From: Phycisphaerales bacterium UBA2421
GTDB lineage: Bacteria > Planctomycetota > Phycisphaerae > Tepidisphaerales > Tepidisphaeraceae
Assembly: GCA_002343075.1 (NCBI GenBank)
Contig: DDRH01000003.1
Span: forward strand, 1 to 36,277
Direction: 5' to 3'
DNA length: 36,277 bases
Made by a program: the position numbers and the translations under genes. The notes beneath the pieces were generated by a model. The model saw only the letters and a program-made list of their open reading frames with translations, made no database searches and had not been told where the DNA came from. Every line of letters starts with the position of its first letter. Position 1 is the first letter of the stretch. Below are positions 7,215-17,174 of this stretch, piece after piece.

Positions 7215-8549
7215 ATGTCGTCCGTCGCCGCTCATTTTCTGCCAGCCGCGCGCAAGCCCTGGGTGCGCCCCTGGGCGCTGGCGGGGCCGATCGCGCTGCT
7301 GGTGTTTTGCCTGCCGATGTTGCGCCCGCTGCAGCACCCTGTCGAACTGCCCGCGGAAGAGGCGCAGCTGGTAGAGATGGTACGGCAGAATCTCACCGGC
7401 AAGCTTTATATCGCCGACACTCCGCCGATCTCGCTGCAGAGCCTCACCACGCCCTCACCGACGTTTGCGCTCGTGCTGGCAGGCCCGGCGTGGTTGATGC
7501 AGACGCTGGGATTCGATTTTTCCAACAACCCGACGCTGATGGCATACATGCTGATTGCAATCGGCGTGACGTTGCCGGTGGCGCTCTCCGCCGGGCTGAT
7601 CTATCGCATGGGCCGCCTGTTTGAGCTGAATCGGCCGCAGCGGGCGGCGCTGGGGTTGACGTGTGTTACCGCCAGCGGGCTGGTGAGTTATGCAACCACG
7701 CTCAGTGCCCACGCGCTGGCCGCGGCGCTGCTGATTGCGGCGGCGTATTGCGTGCTCACGGCGCTCCGGTCCCACCGCGAGCGCGCCGCGCTGCTCTGGT
7801 GCCCGCTGGCCGGATTGGCCGCGATGCTGTCGGCGGCGCTGGATCCTTCAACCCTTCCCATTGCAATTTTGCTTCCCATGGTATTGATCGCCTGGCCGGT
7901 CGGGTGGCACTTCCGTGTCATCGCCATCGCGATGTATATCATTGGCTCGATCGCACCGATGGTTCTGCATCACGCATTGCACGCCCAGCCGACGCCCGGC
8001 CCCATCGCCGAGCTGGCAGCGCAGCCGCCAATTTTTACCATCGATGACATCTCCGGTGATATCGATTCCGGCCCGGGACCCTGGCTGGCATATCACATCG
8101 ATCGATTATTCACCGCCACCGTCGGCACGCACGGCCTGCTCAGCCATTTTCCGCTGCTGCTTCTGGGCGCGGTGGGGGTGGCGATGATGATGCATCGCAA
8201 CTGGCCGGAGAGCGTGAAGTGGCTTGCCGGGGCGACGCTCATCGCGGGGGTGGTGAGTGTGCTGGCGATCGTGCTGAGCAGAATCAGTTTTGTCGATGCG
8301 GGGTTTGCCACAAGATGGTTTATCGCGTTCAGCCCGCTGTTGCTGTTTTGGTGCGGCGCGTGGTTGAAAGCGCGGCACACCCGAAGCGCCTGGCTGGCGG
8401 CGGGGCTGGCGGGGGGGTTTAGCATCGCGGTCGCGCTCATCGGTGCCGCACGCCCCCAACCGCCCGGCGGCTATACCGGTTACACCGCCGCCAACGCCCT
8501 CGAACGCATCGTTCACCCCGGCGCACCCGGCTTCGCGAAGCAAAACTAG
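7215..8549 (+). CDS. Polytopic inner-membrane protein, unknown function
   Basis: This 444-residue protein has around ten hydrophobic segments. The first is at residues 23-38 (WALAGPIALLVFCLPML), and the rest run to about residue 420. After the first segment a soluble stretch reads PVELPAEEAQLVEMVRQNLTGKLY, and a large extracytoplasmic loop lies near 265-300 (PPIFTIDDISGDIDSGPGP). This topology resembles GT-C type glycosyltransferase-like membrane proteins, but I see no clear catalytic Asp motif, so the function is open. It follows the amidotransferase homologue by 63 bp on the same strand and may be co-transcribed. It starts with ATG at MSSVAAHF, with a weak ribosome-binding site. Confidence 0.8.
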   Translation: MSSVAAHFLPAARKPWVRPWALAGPIALLVFCLPMLRPLQHPVELPAEEAQLVEMVRQNLTGKLYIADTPPISLQSLTTPSPTFALVLAGPAWLMQTLGFDFSNNPTLMAYMLIAIGVTLPVALSAGLIYRMGRLFELNRPQRAALGLTCVTASGLVSYATTLSAHALAAALLIAAAYCVLTALRSHRERAALLWCPLAGLAAMLSAALDPSTLPIAILLPMVLIAWPVGWHFRVIAIAMYIIGSIAPMVLHHALHAQPTPGPIAELAAQPPIFTIDDISGDIDSGPGPWLAYHIDRLFTATVGTHGLLSHFPLLLLGAVGVAMMMHRNWPESVKWLAGATLIAGVVSVLAIVLSRISFVDAGFATRWFIAFSPLLLFWCGAWLKARHTRSAWLAAGLAGGFSIAVALIGAARPQPPGGYTGYTAANALERIVHPGAPGFAKQN

Positions 8550-8901
8550 CCCCGGAAGTCACGGCGTCACAACACCGATTGAACCACCAGCGGATTCATC
8601 CTCCACCGGCGGCCTCGTTCTGGCCTACCCAGTGCCCTCGGTTATCGGGCAGCCAACCGGGCACCGGCGGGGTCGCGGCGGCAAAATACCCGCGCCGCGG
8701 CCAAAACTGCCCATCGCCGGTCACGGGACATGACGTATACATAGACGGCACCCGCGATGGCGTAACCGCCGCTGCGGGCATGAGTTAGACAAACAAAGCG
8801 GCCCGCCGAGACGCGACGAGACAAGTAGCGACGGTCGCCGGCACGAGTGGCTCGCAAGTCAAGCAATGAAAACGCGAGTGTGTTGCGATAGAGAGGTACG
8901 A
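8550..8901. other. Intergenic stretch without a recognised gene
   Basis: These 352 bp lie between the membrane-protein gene and the giant pseudopilin gene. The short reading frames on both strands have no family signature. A GAGAGG ribosome-binding site lies at the right end (about 8891-8896), before ATG 8902. No convincing terminator or promoter is seen. Confidence 0.6.
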
Positions 8902-11900
8902 ATGAGTTTTTCACCACGCTTATCACAAAGCTTATCACGAATGACGAGCCGACTGACCGACGCGACCGACTCGATCCAGCGCCCCACCCCCGCCCAGCCG
9001 CCCCACGGCACCGCAGCGGGCCGGCGCGGGTCGGTGCTCGTCCTCGTCGTGGCGCTGCTGGTGCTGCTGGCCCTCGTCGCCACCGCATTTCTGACCACCA
9101 CCCGCCTCGATCGCGCCGCATCGGTGCAACATGTGATCAACACGCAAAAAGAGTTCATCTTCGAGGCCGGGCAGGTCTACCTGCAAGGCGAAATCCTCAA
9201 CGACATCCTCGACCCCACCGCATTACAAAACACCGACCCCGCCATCGCCAACGCCACCACCGTCCGCAACCCCGGCACCATCGCCGCCCCCAGCGCCTAC
9301 AAACCCATCGATTCCCCCCTGACCGACCCTTTCCTGGGTGTGCGGGAACCGTTTTTGCAAATCACGCATTCCCTCCAGTCGGGTAACAACGTGCGCATTC
9401 CCAGGCCAATGTGGCGCACAGTCAGTTGGCCGACTTTTACCAACGTCGAGCTGGCGCAAGGCCTGCGCTATGAACCACCGGATAACAACCAGTTGGTTCG
9501 GCCCACGCCGCTCGTTGCCAACGTCAGCCCGGACATCGGCCCGATCGATCTTGTCAGACGGTACGAGAACGGCGTCGCCTACAAGACAGGCGAAGTTGTG
9601 ATGGTGCCCGCTCAGGTTGCCGGTTCTTTTGACTATTACGTTCGCACGATCATCAGTGCCGGTTCGAATAGCACCATCGCCACGCAGCCCGGCGGTGGGT
9701 TGCCGGTTTTCCCATTGACTCCGGGCGGGGCCTGGTGGGAAAAGTGCGACCCGAAACAGTACTTCTCCTTCGCCCCGACAACCGTCGTCGGGAAAGATGG
9801 CAAGAGCTACCCGGCGTTCTACGTCTACAACAACTACGTCGCGGCCCGCTGGCGATCCGGTGCGTGGAATGCCAACAATGATGCGCGCTACGTCACCGGC
9901 CCCGTCCTCGCCGCCGACGCAGATGGCGATGGCATCGCCGACAGCATCTATCGCAAACTCCCCGTCGGCGAACTAGCCGGCATCACCTACTACATGGCCG
10001 TGCGCGTCATCGACAACAACAGCGCCATCAACATCAACACCGCGTGGGCCAGCACTGGCTTCGAGTATGCCAGCGGAAGCGATGGCGATTTTGGCTTTGA
10101 CTACAGTCAACCCAATTCCAACCTCGCTCGCATTGGCACATTCCCAAATTTTGGCATCTTCCGGGGTAATGTCGGCCTGCGCGATATGATGATCAGCGCC
10201 GATCAGGCACGTGTCATGGGTGCGCCGTCGATTTACGTCGGCGAGAATGACAACATCGGTGACCTAAGTGAATCTCGCCGTATTTACTACCCGGTTCCAT
10301 CGTTTAGCTCGCAAGGCGATGATCCGGCTCTGCGCGAGATGTCGTGGATCAATATCTATCGCTTTGGGTTTAATCTCAACACCGCGACGATCGCGCTTTC
10401 GCTAGGCACACGACCTTCGCAAGATCGGCTCATCGGGGCCAACTGGACTTTCGAAAGTCGCCCCGACTTTCGTTTCCGTACGCAAACCGAAGCGCTCGAT
10501 GCGCTCTCTGCGTCGCGCCCCAGATATCTTGCCATCGGCGATAACAATGGTGCCGGCGGCAACCCGAATGATGTGATTGCCGCAGGTGGCCCCGCGGCCG
10601 ATCGAAAGTTGCGCTGGTTCGATCTTGCGAGTGATGGGGCGGCTCTTGCTTATCGCGGCGGGGTATTGGTCAATACAGACGTATCGCCGGGCACCATCGA
10701 CCAGCTCTTTCTCGAAGCGGGGCGCACGGGTACTTACGGCGGGGGCGCGAATTCACTTGATTCAATTTTCAATAGCGCCGGAAATCGTAACCGTGGCCCG
10801 CAGGGCACGACGATCAACCCTGCATTCGGATTGAAGAGCTACCCCGTCGGTGCCACCGCCGCGGCAACGGGAGTCAATACCTCGGTCGACGCGTGGTTTG
10901 ATATCAACTTTAACTTCGACCGGTACTATGGATTTGGGCGTTTTGTGGTCGATCCCCCCAACGCACCATTCGCATTCTTCCGCAGCATTCGACCGCTGCT
11001 CGTTACTTCCAATGGCGTAAGCAGCGTCATTGGTCCACGAACCGAAGCCCAGGGTCGCGTGGATGTACCCGCGCAAGTGGCCGATTATCGATCCGATCTA
11101 GCGGCGGGGAGCATCAACAATAACGCCTATTCCATCATCACCGGCTTCGGCGATCCCGCGGGCGTGAACACACACCAGTTTTTCGACGGCGACTATTACA
11201 CGATCAACGTCGTCGGCAACGAAACCGCGCAACTCGGACCCGCGGTCGGCACTTTCAGTGCGATGGCAACCTACAAAGAGTCGTTCATCACCGGCGGCAC
11301 CGGCACCAACTCTGCTATGACCGCAACCACCAGCAAGATCTCTGCCAACACCGCGCCGTTTGGCGAGTTGTGGCGCGGCTTCTGGAGTGTGATGGCCGAA
11401 GACTGGGCCGAAACGGTCGGTACCACAGGCACGACATCGCTTATCAACTCCGGCACGTCGTTCGAGCGAGCGATTCGAGCAGCAGAAGCCAGCCTCGGCG
11501 GGACGATCTACAACCCCTACCACGGGAGCAGGTTCGACTCCGGCGTGCTGGGGTTGGACAATGACTTTCGGCCAACATCCACGGCGCGCGGGCTGGATCA
11601 GGACGGAACAATTGTCGCTTACACGCAAGTTCCATATGTTGCCCCTGCGGTTGATTCGGGTCTTGCGATTCCCGTGCAGCATGAGCAGCACCCCGCCCGC
11701 ATGTTCCGCTCACCGATTCGCAGCTTTGTGCTCGATGAAGCCGGCACAGGCAACTCGACTGATTTTGTGCCACCGTTGACCACGACGCCACCGACGACGA
11801 ATTTCCAAGCCAACGCGTCCCTCCCGCGCTTGCGGCCCGATCAGATGATTCTACTTCGCTCGGCCATCGCCGCCGTCAACGCCGAAGACATGCGCGATAC

Positions 11901-14889
11901 CGATTTCCGCGTCACCCGGCGCACGATTCTGCTCGAAGCTTCCGGCCAGATTCCGCAACCGACCACCGACGGCACGTTGCCGGATGGCGGGCAAGTCGCG
12001 GTCACCATCAATGGCTTCGAGCCGCAGCCTTTCATCACCGAAGTATTCGCTCACACCGACACAACGACCGAGCGCGGAACTGGCGCTGCCAACGCGAATA
12101 CCGGTTACATAGCGATTGAACTGCACAATCCCTATCCATTTCCCATCGATATCCGCAACTGCAAGATCGGATTGATCAACCGGTGGGACTCCAAGCAACC
12201 CGGATACCCCGCAATGCGCGTTATGGATTCGGAGACGACCGATCCGAGCGGGGGGGGGTTGTTCATTGTTCTCAGCAATGCATCATCCAATCTGGACGAC
12301 CCCAGTCACTTTCCCCCGACGGTGGTTCCTGCCAATGGATACCTCGTTCTTGAGAATTATGACGCCGGCGGCACCGCAGCCGCCACCAACGCCGCGCAGT
12401 CGCGGCCTAATTCTGCCGGGCTGAATGCTCTGACCGGCAGCGCCGACGGCGCTGGCGCAATTGAAATCGGAACCGCTGGCCGGCGGGCCAACTTTGCATT
12501 TGTGGCCAATCTGCATCGAGTGCTGAATCGCGAGTTTGTGCTCATGCGCCCGATCGATGTCGAACTCGATCCGGAGCCGGAGGCCGGCGATCCGGCCAAC
12601 TTCCTCAATGAACAGACCAACGGCTTCCTCCGTCGCGAGATGAGCGCCGTGACCAACGCCGGATTCAATGCGGGAACGGCGGAAGCGACGTCGGTCCGCA
12701 CACTGGTTTACGCCGACCCGATCATCCACCCGTCGGGCGCAACCCGCGCCGCACGAGCGGAACGAACCGCTGCCGTAGACATGGTGCCGCTGGATTCTTT
12801 TGATTTCACCGGTCTCACGCTTTCGACTGAGCCTGCTGCGATTGACACGCTGCCTGCCTTCGCTCGAACCAATGGCGTTGCCAACGCGTGGCACTATGTG
12901 CGTGGCAACGAATCGCTTTCCAGCACGATTCCCAACGACATCGGCACCGGCGCATGGCGATTCGTCTACCCGGGCCGATACGACGGCACCAAGTTTGTTG
13001 CCCGCGCTGCAGGACCATCGCCTCTCGGCCGGCAGCAGGGAACGATCGATGCCGGGACCTGGGTTGACGCGGACCCGACAAGCAGCACCGTGGCCCCGTG
13101 GGATGAACTTGGCACCGAAGGTCCGACAGTTGGTCCGGGAATACGCCTGGGCCGTTCTGATGCAGTCGCTTCTTATCGCTATGCGTTCAATCTGGGGCAG
13201 TTTGAGCGAGGCGAGTTTCCCATCCCGCTCGCTGCAGGCGGGTTTGCACCCGCGGGCATTCGGCCGGCTGATCCGGCGAACTACGGGCTGGGTTATTTTT
13301 ATCCCGCTGTCCCAACCAACTCCGTCCCGAGCAACCCGCTGGAGATCCGACAAAGTACGCAACCTGCGCATGCCCCCTTCGGTGGGTTCGGACGCAATGG
13401 CGATTTGCTGGCGGTGCCGTTTATCGGCTCATACCGCATTCAGGTCGCCCGCAACATCGGCAACAACGGAACAATTGGCGGCGTGCCGATCCGCGAATTG
13501 GTTCTGGAGATGAACGCCATCACCATGGACGCTGCGATGGCAGAAGATACGGATGTAAACGACGACCCGATCGTCGGCCCGGCGACGAACCAGATCACGC
13601 CCGACATCGGCGAGCAGGGCCGCGAACAGATCGGCCGCTTCATGCCGCTGCGCAAGACCTGGCTGCCGGTGACTGCTATCGCTGCCTCAGGAAACGATCC
13701 GTTCGCAAACAACGCTGAGCCATTTGACTACGCTGGCAACGTCGCCTGGCTGGCGGGTAACGGAAATTTCCCTGTTTTGTACGATGATCTTGTGCCCGAC
13801 ATTTTGAACGGCGATGTATCGGCTGGGGCGTACGGTTTTACTAACCTCAACCGCTATCGCTGGGCGTCCGATTTGTTTGATTTCTTCACCGTGCGATCGG
13901 CCGCCGATGATTATTTGCCTAACGTAAAGCCAGCCACCGGCAAAGAGAACTTTCTCGCAGATGCGCGTGCGGTGCGGAATACGGAGACTGCCGAGCCGAA
14001 CACTTCGGTGGAGGTGAATCAGCCGATTGAGGGATTGGTAAACATCAATTCTGCGAGCGAACGGGTATTAGCGATGCTGCCGTGGGTACCCGATGGTAAG
14101 AACATTGTGGCCGCCACGTTTACCGTAGTGCCGCAGGATTGGCTGACTTTCGTCGACAACGGATCGGGGGCAGTCCTGACTGAGGCCAATGGAGTTCCTG
14201 ATAATCTGGAGATGGCACGCGCGATCGTCCGTTTCCGCGACGGCTTCAACGCCCGCAATGTCACCTACCTTGGCTACCCATCGAGTGATTACTTTGACGC
14301 CGTCTCTGCTGCGGGCAGTTTCAGGTCACAACCATTCCTCTCGATGTGGGATTTGTATCGCGTGCCGGAATTCCGCAACGTGCAGTCAATTCTCCTCGAC
14401 CCGACGTTCGGCAATGGCAATCCCACATTCACCCTGCGCCGGTTTCTTGACGATCGCTTTGGCGACATCTCGCCGTTTCCGCACGATTTCAACGAGTTTG
14501 ATTTTCGTGAGAAGGCATTTGCGCCGGGGGATCGGGTAATCCTCAACGGCGTTCGTTTCGAGTGCACCGTTGCGCACAAGTCGGATAACACCAATGCCCC
14601 CCCCAATAACCAGTTTTGGCGGCAGGAAACCGACGGCACCACCCGCGGATTTTCCCGCGCCATGTTTGATTATGAAGAGCAGTCGTTGCTTTTGACGCGT
14701 GTCAGCAATCTCATCACCACGCGGTCGGATGTGTTTACTGCGTATCTGCTCCTGGAAGGGTGGCAGAATGCGGGCACGCCGCAGGCGGAGTTGAAGGTGA
14801 GTCGGCGGCAGGCGTTTTTCCTGGATCGGTCGCAGACCACGCCGGGCACCATTGAACTCAAGGCGCCGGTGCCGATTCCTGTTGACTGA
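8902..14889 (+). CDS. Giant GspK/PilX-like pseudopilin with surface modules
   Basis: This 1995-residue envelope protein has a pilin-like N-terminus: basic GRRGS (42-46), then a hydrophobic helix VLVLVVALLVLLALVATAF without the usual E5, as in GspK/PilX minor pseudopilins. ININ(T/S)A elements, the fold signature of GspK SAM-like domains, occur near 376 and 1713 (EGLVNINSASERVL). Other parts are a calcium-loop-like DADGDGIADS (about 338), a lamin-tail-like beta region (about 1043-1150: FITEVF, IELHNPYPFPIDI), and two short modules resembling chitin-binding CBM5/12 (about 221-287 and 1869-1912: GDRV...FECTVAHKS...NQFW). GspK itself is about 330 residues, so this is an extreme expansion. The start at 8902 follows GAGAGG. 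It ends before a strong terminator. Confidence 0.85.
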   Translation: MSFSPRLSQSLSRMTSRLTDATDSIQRPTPAQPPHGTAAGRRGSVLVLVVALLVLLALVATAFLTTTRLDRAASVQHVINTQKEFIFEAGQVYLQGEILNDILDPTALQNTDPAIANATTVRNPGTIAAPSAYKPIDSPLTDPFLGVREPFLQITHSLQSGNNVRIPRPMWRTVSWPTFTNVELAQGLRYEPPDNNQLVRPTPLVANVSPDIGPIDLVRRYENGVAYKTGEVVMVPAQVAGSFDYYVRTIISAGSNSTIATQPGGGLPVFPLTPGGAWWEKCDPKQYFSFAPTTVVGKDGKSYPAFYVYNNYVAARWRSGAWNANNDARYVTGPVLAADADGDGIADSIYRKLPVGELAGITYYMAVRVIDNNSAININTAWASTGFEYASGSDGDFGFDYSQPNSNLARIGTFPNFGIFRGNVGLRDMMISADQARVMGAPSIYVGENDNIGDLSESRRIYYPVPSFSSQGDDPALREMSWINIYRFGFNLNTATIALSLGTRPSQDRLIGANWTFESRPDFRFRTQTEALDALSASRPRYLAIGDNNGAGGNPNDVIAAGGPAADRKLRWFDLASDGAALAYRGGVLVNTDVSPGTIDQLFLEAGRTGTYGGGANSLDSIFNSAGNRNRGPQGTTINPAFGLKSYPVGATAAATGVNTSVDAWFDINFNFDRYYGFGRFVVDPPNAPFAFFRSIRPLLVTSNGVSSVIGPRTEAQGRVDVPAQVADYRSDLAAGSINNNAYSIITGFGDPAGVNTHQFFDGDYYTINVVGNETAQLGPAVGTFSAMATYKESFITGGTGTNSAMTATTSKISANTAPFGELWRGFWSVMAEDWAETVGTTGTTSLINSGTSFERAIRAAEASLGGTIYNPYHGSRFDSGVLGLDNDFRPTSTARGLDQDGTIVAYTQVPYVAPAVDSGLAIPVQHEQHPARMFRSPIRSFVLDEAGTGNSTDFVPPLTTTPPTTNFQANASLPRLRPDQMILLRSAIAAVNAEDMRDTDFRVTRRTILLEASGQIPQPTTDGTLPDGGQVAVTINGFEPQPFITEVFAHTDTTTERGTGAANANTGYIAIELHNPYPFPIDIRNCKIGLINRWDSKQPGYPAMRVMDSETTDPSGGGLFIVLSNASSNLDDPSHFPPTVVPANGYLVLENYDAGGTAAATNAAQSRPNSAGLNALTGSADGAGAIEIGTAGRRANFAFVANLHRVLNREFVLMRPIDVELDPEPEAGDPANFLNEQTNGFLRREMSAVTNAGFNAGTAEATSVRTLVYADPIIHPSGATRAARAERTAAVDMVPLDSFDFTGLTLSTEPAAIDTLPAFARTNGVANAWHYVRGNESLSSTIPNDIGTGAWRFVYPGRYDGTKFVARAAGPSPLGRQQGTIDAGTWVDADPTSSTVAPWDELGTEGPTVGPGIRLGRSDAVASYRYAFNLGQFERGEFPIPLAAGGFAPAGIRPADPANYGLGYFYPAVPTNSVPSNPLEIRQSTQPAHAPFGGFGRNGDLLAVPFIGSYRIQVARNIGNNGTIGGVPIRELVLEMNAITMDAAMAEDTDVNDDPIVGPATNQITPDIGEQGREQIGRFMPLRKTWLPVTAIAASGNDPFANNAEPFDYAGNVAWLAGNGNFPVLYDDLVPDILNGDVSAGAYGFTNLNRYRWASDLFDFFTVRSAADDYLPNVKPATGKENFLADARAVRNTETAEPNTSVEVNQPIEGLVNINSASERVLAMLPWVPDGKNIVAATFTVVPQDWLTFVDNGSGAVLTEANGVPDNLEMARAIVRFRDGFNARNVTYLGYPSSDYFDAVSAAGSFRSQPFLSMWDLYRVPEFRNVQSILLDPTFGNGNPTFTLRRFLDDRFGDISPFPHDFNEFDFREKAFAPGDRVILNGVRFECTVAHKSDNTNAPPNNQFWRQETDGTTRGFSRAMFDYEEQSLLLTRVSNLITTRSDVFTAYLLLEGWQNAGTPQAELKVSRRQAFFLDRSQTTPGTIELKAPVPIPVD
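12250..12258 (+). repeat. Nine-G homopolymer inside the giant gene
   Basis: A run of nine G encodes part of DPSGGGLF without breaking the frame. It is a potential slippage site; the frame is intact as read. Confidence 0.7.
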
Positions 14890-14957
14890 ACCCCCGCCGG
14901 GATTGTCGCGGCCGCTGACGGCTTGGCGCGGGGGCGAAAATGCAGGTGAGAAAATCG

Positions 14958-14988
14958 CCGCGGTTCAGGAAACAACCCTGAACCGCGG
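14958..14988. terminator. Bidirectional intrinsic terminator
   Basis: A perfect 12-bp stem, CCGCGGTTCAGG with CCTGAACCGCGG, encloses a 7-nt loop. TTCTGTTTT follows on the plus strand, and the left flank gives CGATTTTC on the minus strand. It lies between two convergent genes and fits termination in both directions. Confidence 0.88.
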
Positions 14989-15024
14989 TTCTGTTTTATC
15001 GAAGTTGCGCCGGCTCGCGGCGGC

Positions 15025-17079
15025 TCATTTTTGGGTTAGCTGCGTGATCATCGCCTGCATTTGCGGAATCGGCACGCCCTGGGTGTCGAACCCCCGCAGC
15101 GCCGCCAGCGCCGCTTCGGTGTCGCCGGCGCGGGCGAGGACCTGGGCGCGAAGAATGACCACGCGCGGGTCGGTGGGAAACTGCCGGGCGAGTTCATCGA
15201 TCAGCCGGGTCGCCGTGGCTGTCACCCCGACGCGCGACGCCACGCCGATCTTATTGACCTTGGCCTGCGTGTGATCCTCGGGAATCTTATCGAGCAGGCC
15301 GGCCAGCACCTGGCTATTGCCGCGGGCTTCCCATGTGAGGATTTCGGCTTGCAGCGTCTGCACTTCGGGGTCGGCGGGGAGATCATTTCGCAGCCGTTCG
15401 AGCCGCGGGCGTGCTTCGGGGTAGTTTTCCTCATCCACCAACTGCCGCACGAGCGCCACCCGCGCGGGCGCGAAACCGGTGCGGGCAATCGCATCATCAA
15501 AGACCTTTCGAGCTTCCTCCGGCTGACCGGCGCGCCGGTACGCCTTGCCGAGCAGGGTCAGCAACTCGGCATGGAGAATGGGATCCAAATCCCGCGCCGT
15601 GGGAACGGCCTGGTTGAGCAGATCGACCGCCCGCTTGGGGTCCTTATCGGCCAATGCAAGCTGGGCCAGCAGACGAAGCACGCGCGGCGCGTTGCGCGGC
15701 GAGCGGGAAACGACGATCTGCAGTTCATCACGCGTGGCGCGAAGCTGCGCCTGCGCCAATGCGGCATCGCCATCGGCGGCGCGGGCTTCGAGCATTTCAA
15801 AGAGGCTGATGCGCGTCCGCACGGAGATCATCAATGCCTGGCGATATGTATCGGCTGCGACCAGGCCCGCGATGCCTTCCATCGACTGAGGTGGCGCACA
15901 GGCCGGCTCAATGATCGGGAGGATCTCCTCCAGCCGGGCCTTGTCATCCGACACCAGCTCGGCCAGTTGAATCCGCGCCGCTGCCGAGTTGGGGCGCATC
16001 TGCATGATCGCCCGGAGCAGATTCTCGGCGACCAGATCATTCCCCGCCGCCCGTTGCACCTGCACTGCGAATGAAACGATCGACTCCAGATCGCCGTCGT
16101 CGTCCTTCAGATAGCCCACAGCGGCGCCCAGAAGGTCGGCGGTGTCGCGGCTGAGTTGTTGCTGCGCCTCGGCAACGGCTGTCTCATCGTCAAACTTGTC
16201 CAGCACATACGCGATCGGCCCGACCGCCTGCAGAATCTGTGCCTTGCGAAACAGCGGCCCGGCCGAAGCGGGGTATTGGGCGATCATCCGGTCGACCGTT
16301 GCCAGGCCTGCCTTCACGAGTTCCGCGCCTTCTTCCCTTCGTCCGAATTTCAGGTAGTTGCTGCCCATCTTTGCCTGCGCGCGCCCGATGAAAAACGGCA
16401 CATCAATCTCGCCGGGCAGCTTTGGCTCGATCTCGCGCAGCCGAGCGACAGCGGCCTCTACGGCATCGGTGTCGCCGCTTCGATCAAACAAAAATGGCTC
16501 GATGATCGACTGTTGCAGCACCATGTCCGAACGGAAATCGGCCGGATCAGCCTCCACCAGCCTGCGCGCCGATTCGCCCGCCTTGCGAATGAGTTCGAGG
16601 CGGGTATCAAGCTGCGAGATATCGGCGTAATCGAGGCAAAACTTCATCAGCCGACGGTGGGGCTCCGGCGACGCCGGATACTCCCGGGCGGCGGTTTCCC
16701 ATGCGTTGCGGGCGGCGACGGCGTTCATCATGCCCTCGCCGGCGATCTGGTTGGCCACGTCGCCGAGCTTAAGATAAATCTCCAGCGGGGCGCGCCCGCG
16801 CGATTTCCGGATGATGTCGGAGTACATGCGCGCCGCGTCGGCAAACTTGCCCTCGGCGGCCAGCTTGTCGGCGGTGGCAGCGTCGGCAGCGGGCGCGTCG
16901 CGGGAAGGGGAGTTTCCGGGTGACATCGAAGGCGGCGTCGAAGGCGCATTCTGCCTGGGCTGCCCTGGCGGCGGAGCACTCCCACCCCCGCCGATAATCT
17001 GCGCAAACCCCAGCTGCGCCATCGTCAGTGCAGCGACAGCGGCCAGGCAATACCGGCAGGTTGGTTGACGCGCGCTCAT
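15025..17079 (-). CDS. Exported TPR-repeat protein
   Basis: This 684-residue protein has a signal peptide (about 1-26, CRYCLAAVAALTMAQLGFA then Q). A Gly/Pro/Ser-rich linker follows, then degenerate tetratricopeptide repeats to the end. Visible repeats include AAEGKFADAARMYSDIIRK, the PEEARKVFDDAIARTG unit and the last RAGDTEAALAALRG unit. It is probably a periplasmic scaffold; no enzyme motif is present. The start at 17079 is preceded by TACAAT only 6 nt away, so the message may begin at the ATG itself. It converges on the giant pseudopilin gene across the shared terminator, which may hint at a related envelope role, but that is only positional. Confidence 0.85.
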   Translation of the reverse strand: MSARQPTCRYCLAAVAALTMAQLGFAQIIGGGGSAPPPGQPRQNAPSTPPSMSPGNSPSRDAPAADAATADKLAAEGKFADAARMYSDIIRKSRGRAPLEIYLKLGDVANQIAGEGMMNAVAARNAWETAAREYPASPEPHRRLMKFCLDYADISQLDTRLELIRKAGESARRLVEADPADFRSDMVLQQSIIEPFLFDRSGDTDAVEAAVARLREIEPKLPGEIDVPFFIGRAQAKMGSNYLKFGRREEGAELVKAGLATVDRMIAQYPASAGPLFRKAQILQAVGPIAYVLDKFDDETAVAEAQQQLSRDTADLLGAAVGYLKDDDGDLESIVSFAVQVQRAAGNDLVAENLLRAIMQMRPNSAAARIQLAELVSDDKARLEEILPIIEPACAPPQSMEGIAGLVAADTYRQALMISVRTRISLFEMLEARAADGDAALAQAQLRATRDELQIVVSRSPRNAPRVLRLLAQLALADKDPKRAVDLLNQAVPTARDLDPILHAELLTLLGKAYRRAGQPEEARKVFDDAIARTGFAPARVALVRQLVDEENYPEARPRLERLRNDLPADPEVQTLQAEILTWEARGNSQVLAGLLDKIPEDHTQAKVNKIGVASRVGVTATATRLIDELARQFPTDPRVVILRAQVLARAGDTEAALAALRGFDTQGVPIPQMQAMITQLTQK

Positions 17080-17085
17080 CCCCCA

Positions 17086-17091
17086 ATTGTA
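17086..17091 (-). promoter_or_regulatory. -10 box of a probably leaderless TPR-gene promoter
   Basis: On the minus strand TACAAT is followed by 6 nt and then the ATG at 17079, so transcription should begin at or next to the start codon. TTCCCA at 18 bp upstream is a possible weak -35. Confidence 0.55.
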
Positions 17092-17136
17092 TCGCGCCGC
17101 GGCGGGGAATGGGAAAGTTTATTGACCCGCGCCGAA

Positions 17137-17165
17137 TTGGCTACATCGCGGGAAAATCATACAAT
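17137..17165 (+). promoter_or_regulatory. Promoter of nuoI-like gene, nearly leaderless
   Basis: TTGGCT (17137-17142), a 17-bp spacer and TACAAT (17160-17165) precede the ATG at 17175 by 9 nt. The transcript would have only 2-3 nt before the start codon. Confidence 0.55.
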
Positions 17166-17174
17166 TACGACCGC

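Noticed and set aside
12283..13371. Minus-strand 362-residue frame inside the giant pseudopilin gene
   Set aside because: Antisense shadow of a continuous 1995-residue frame.
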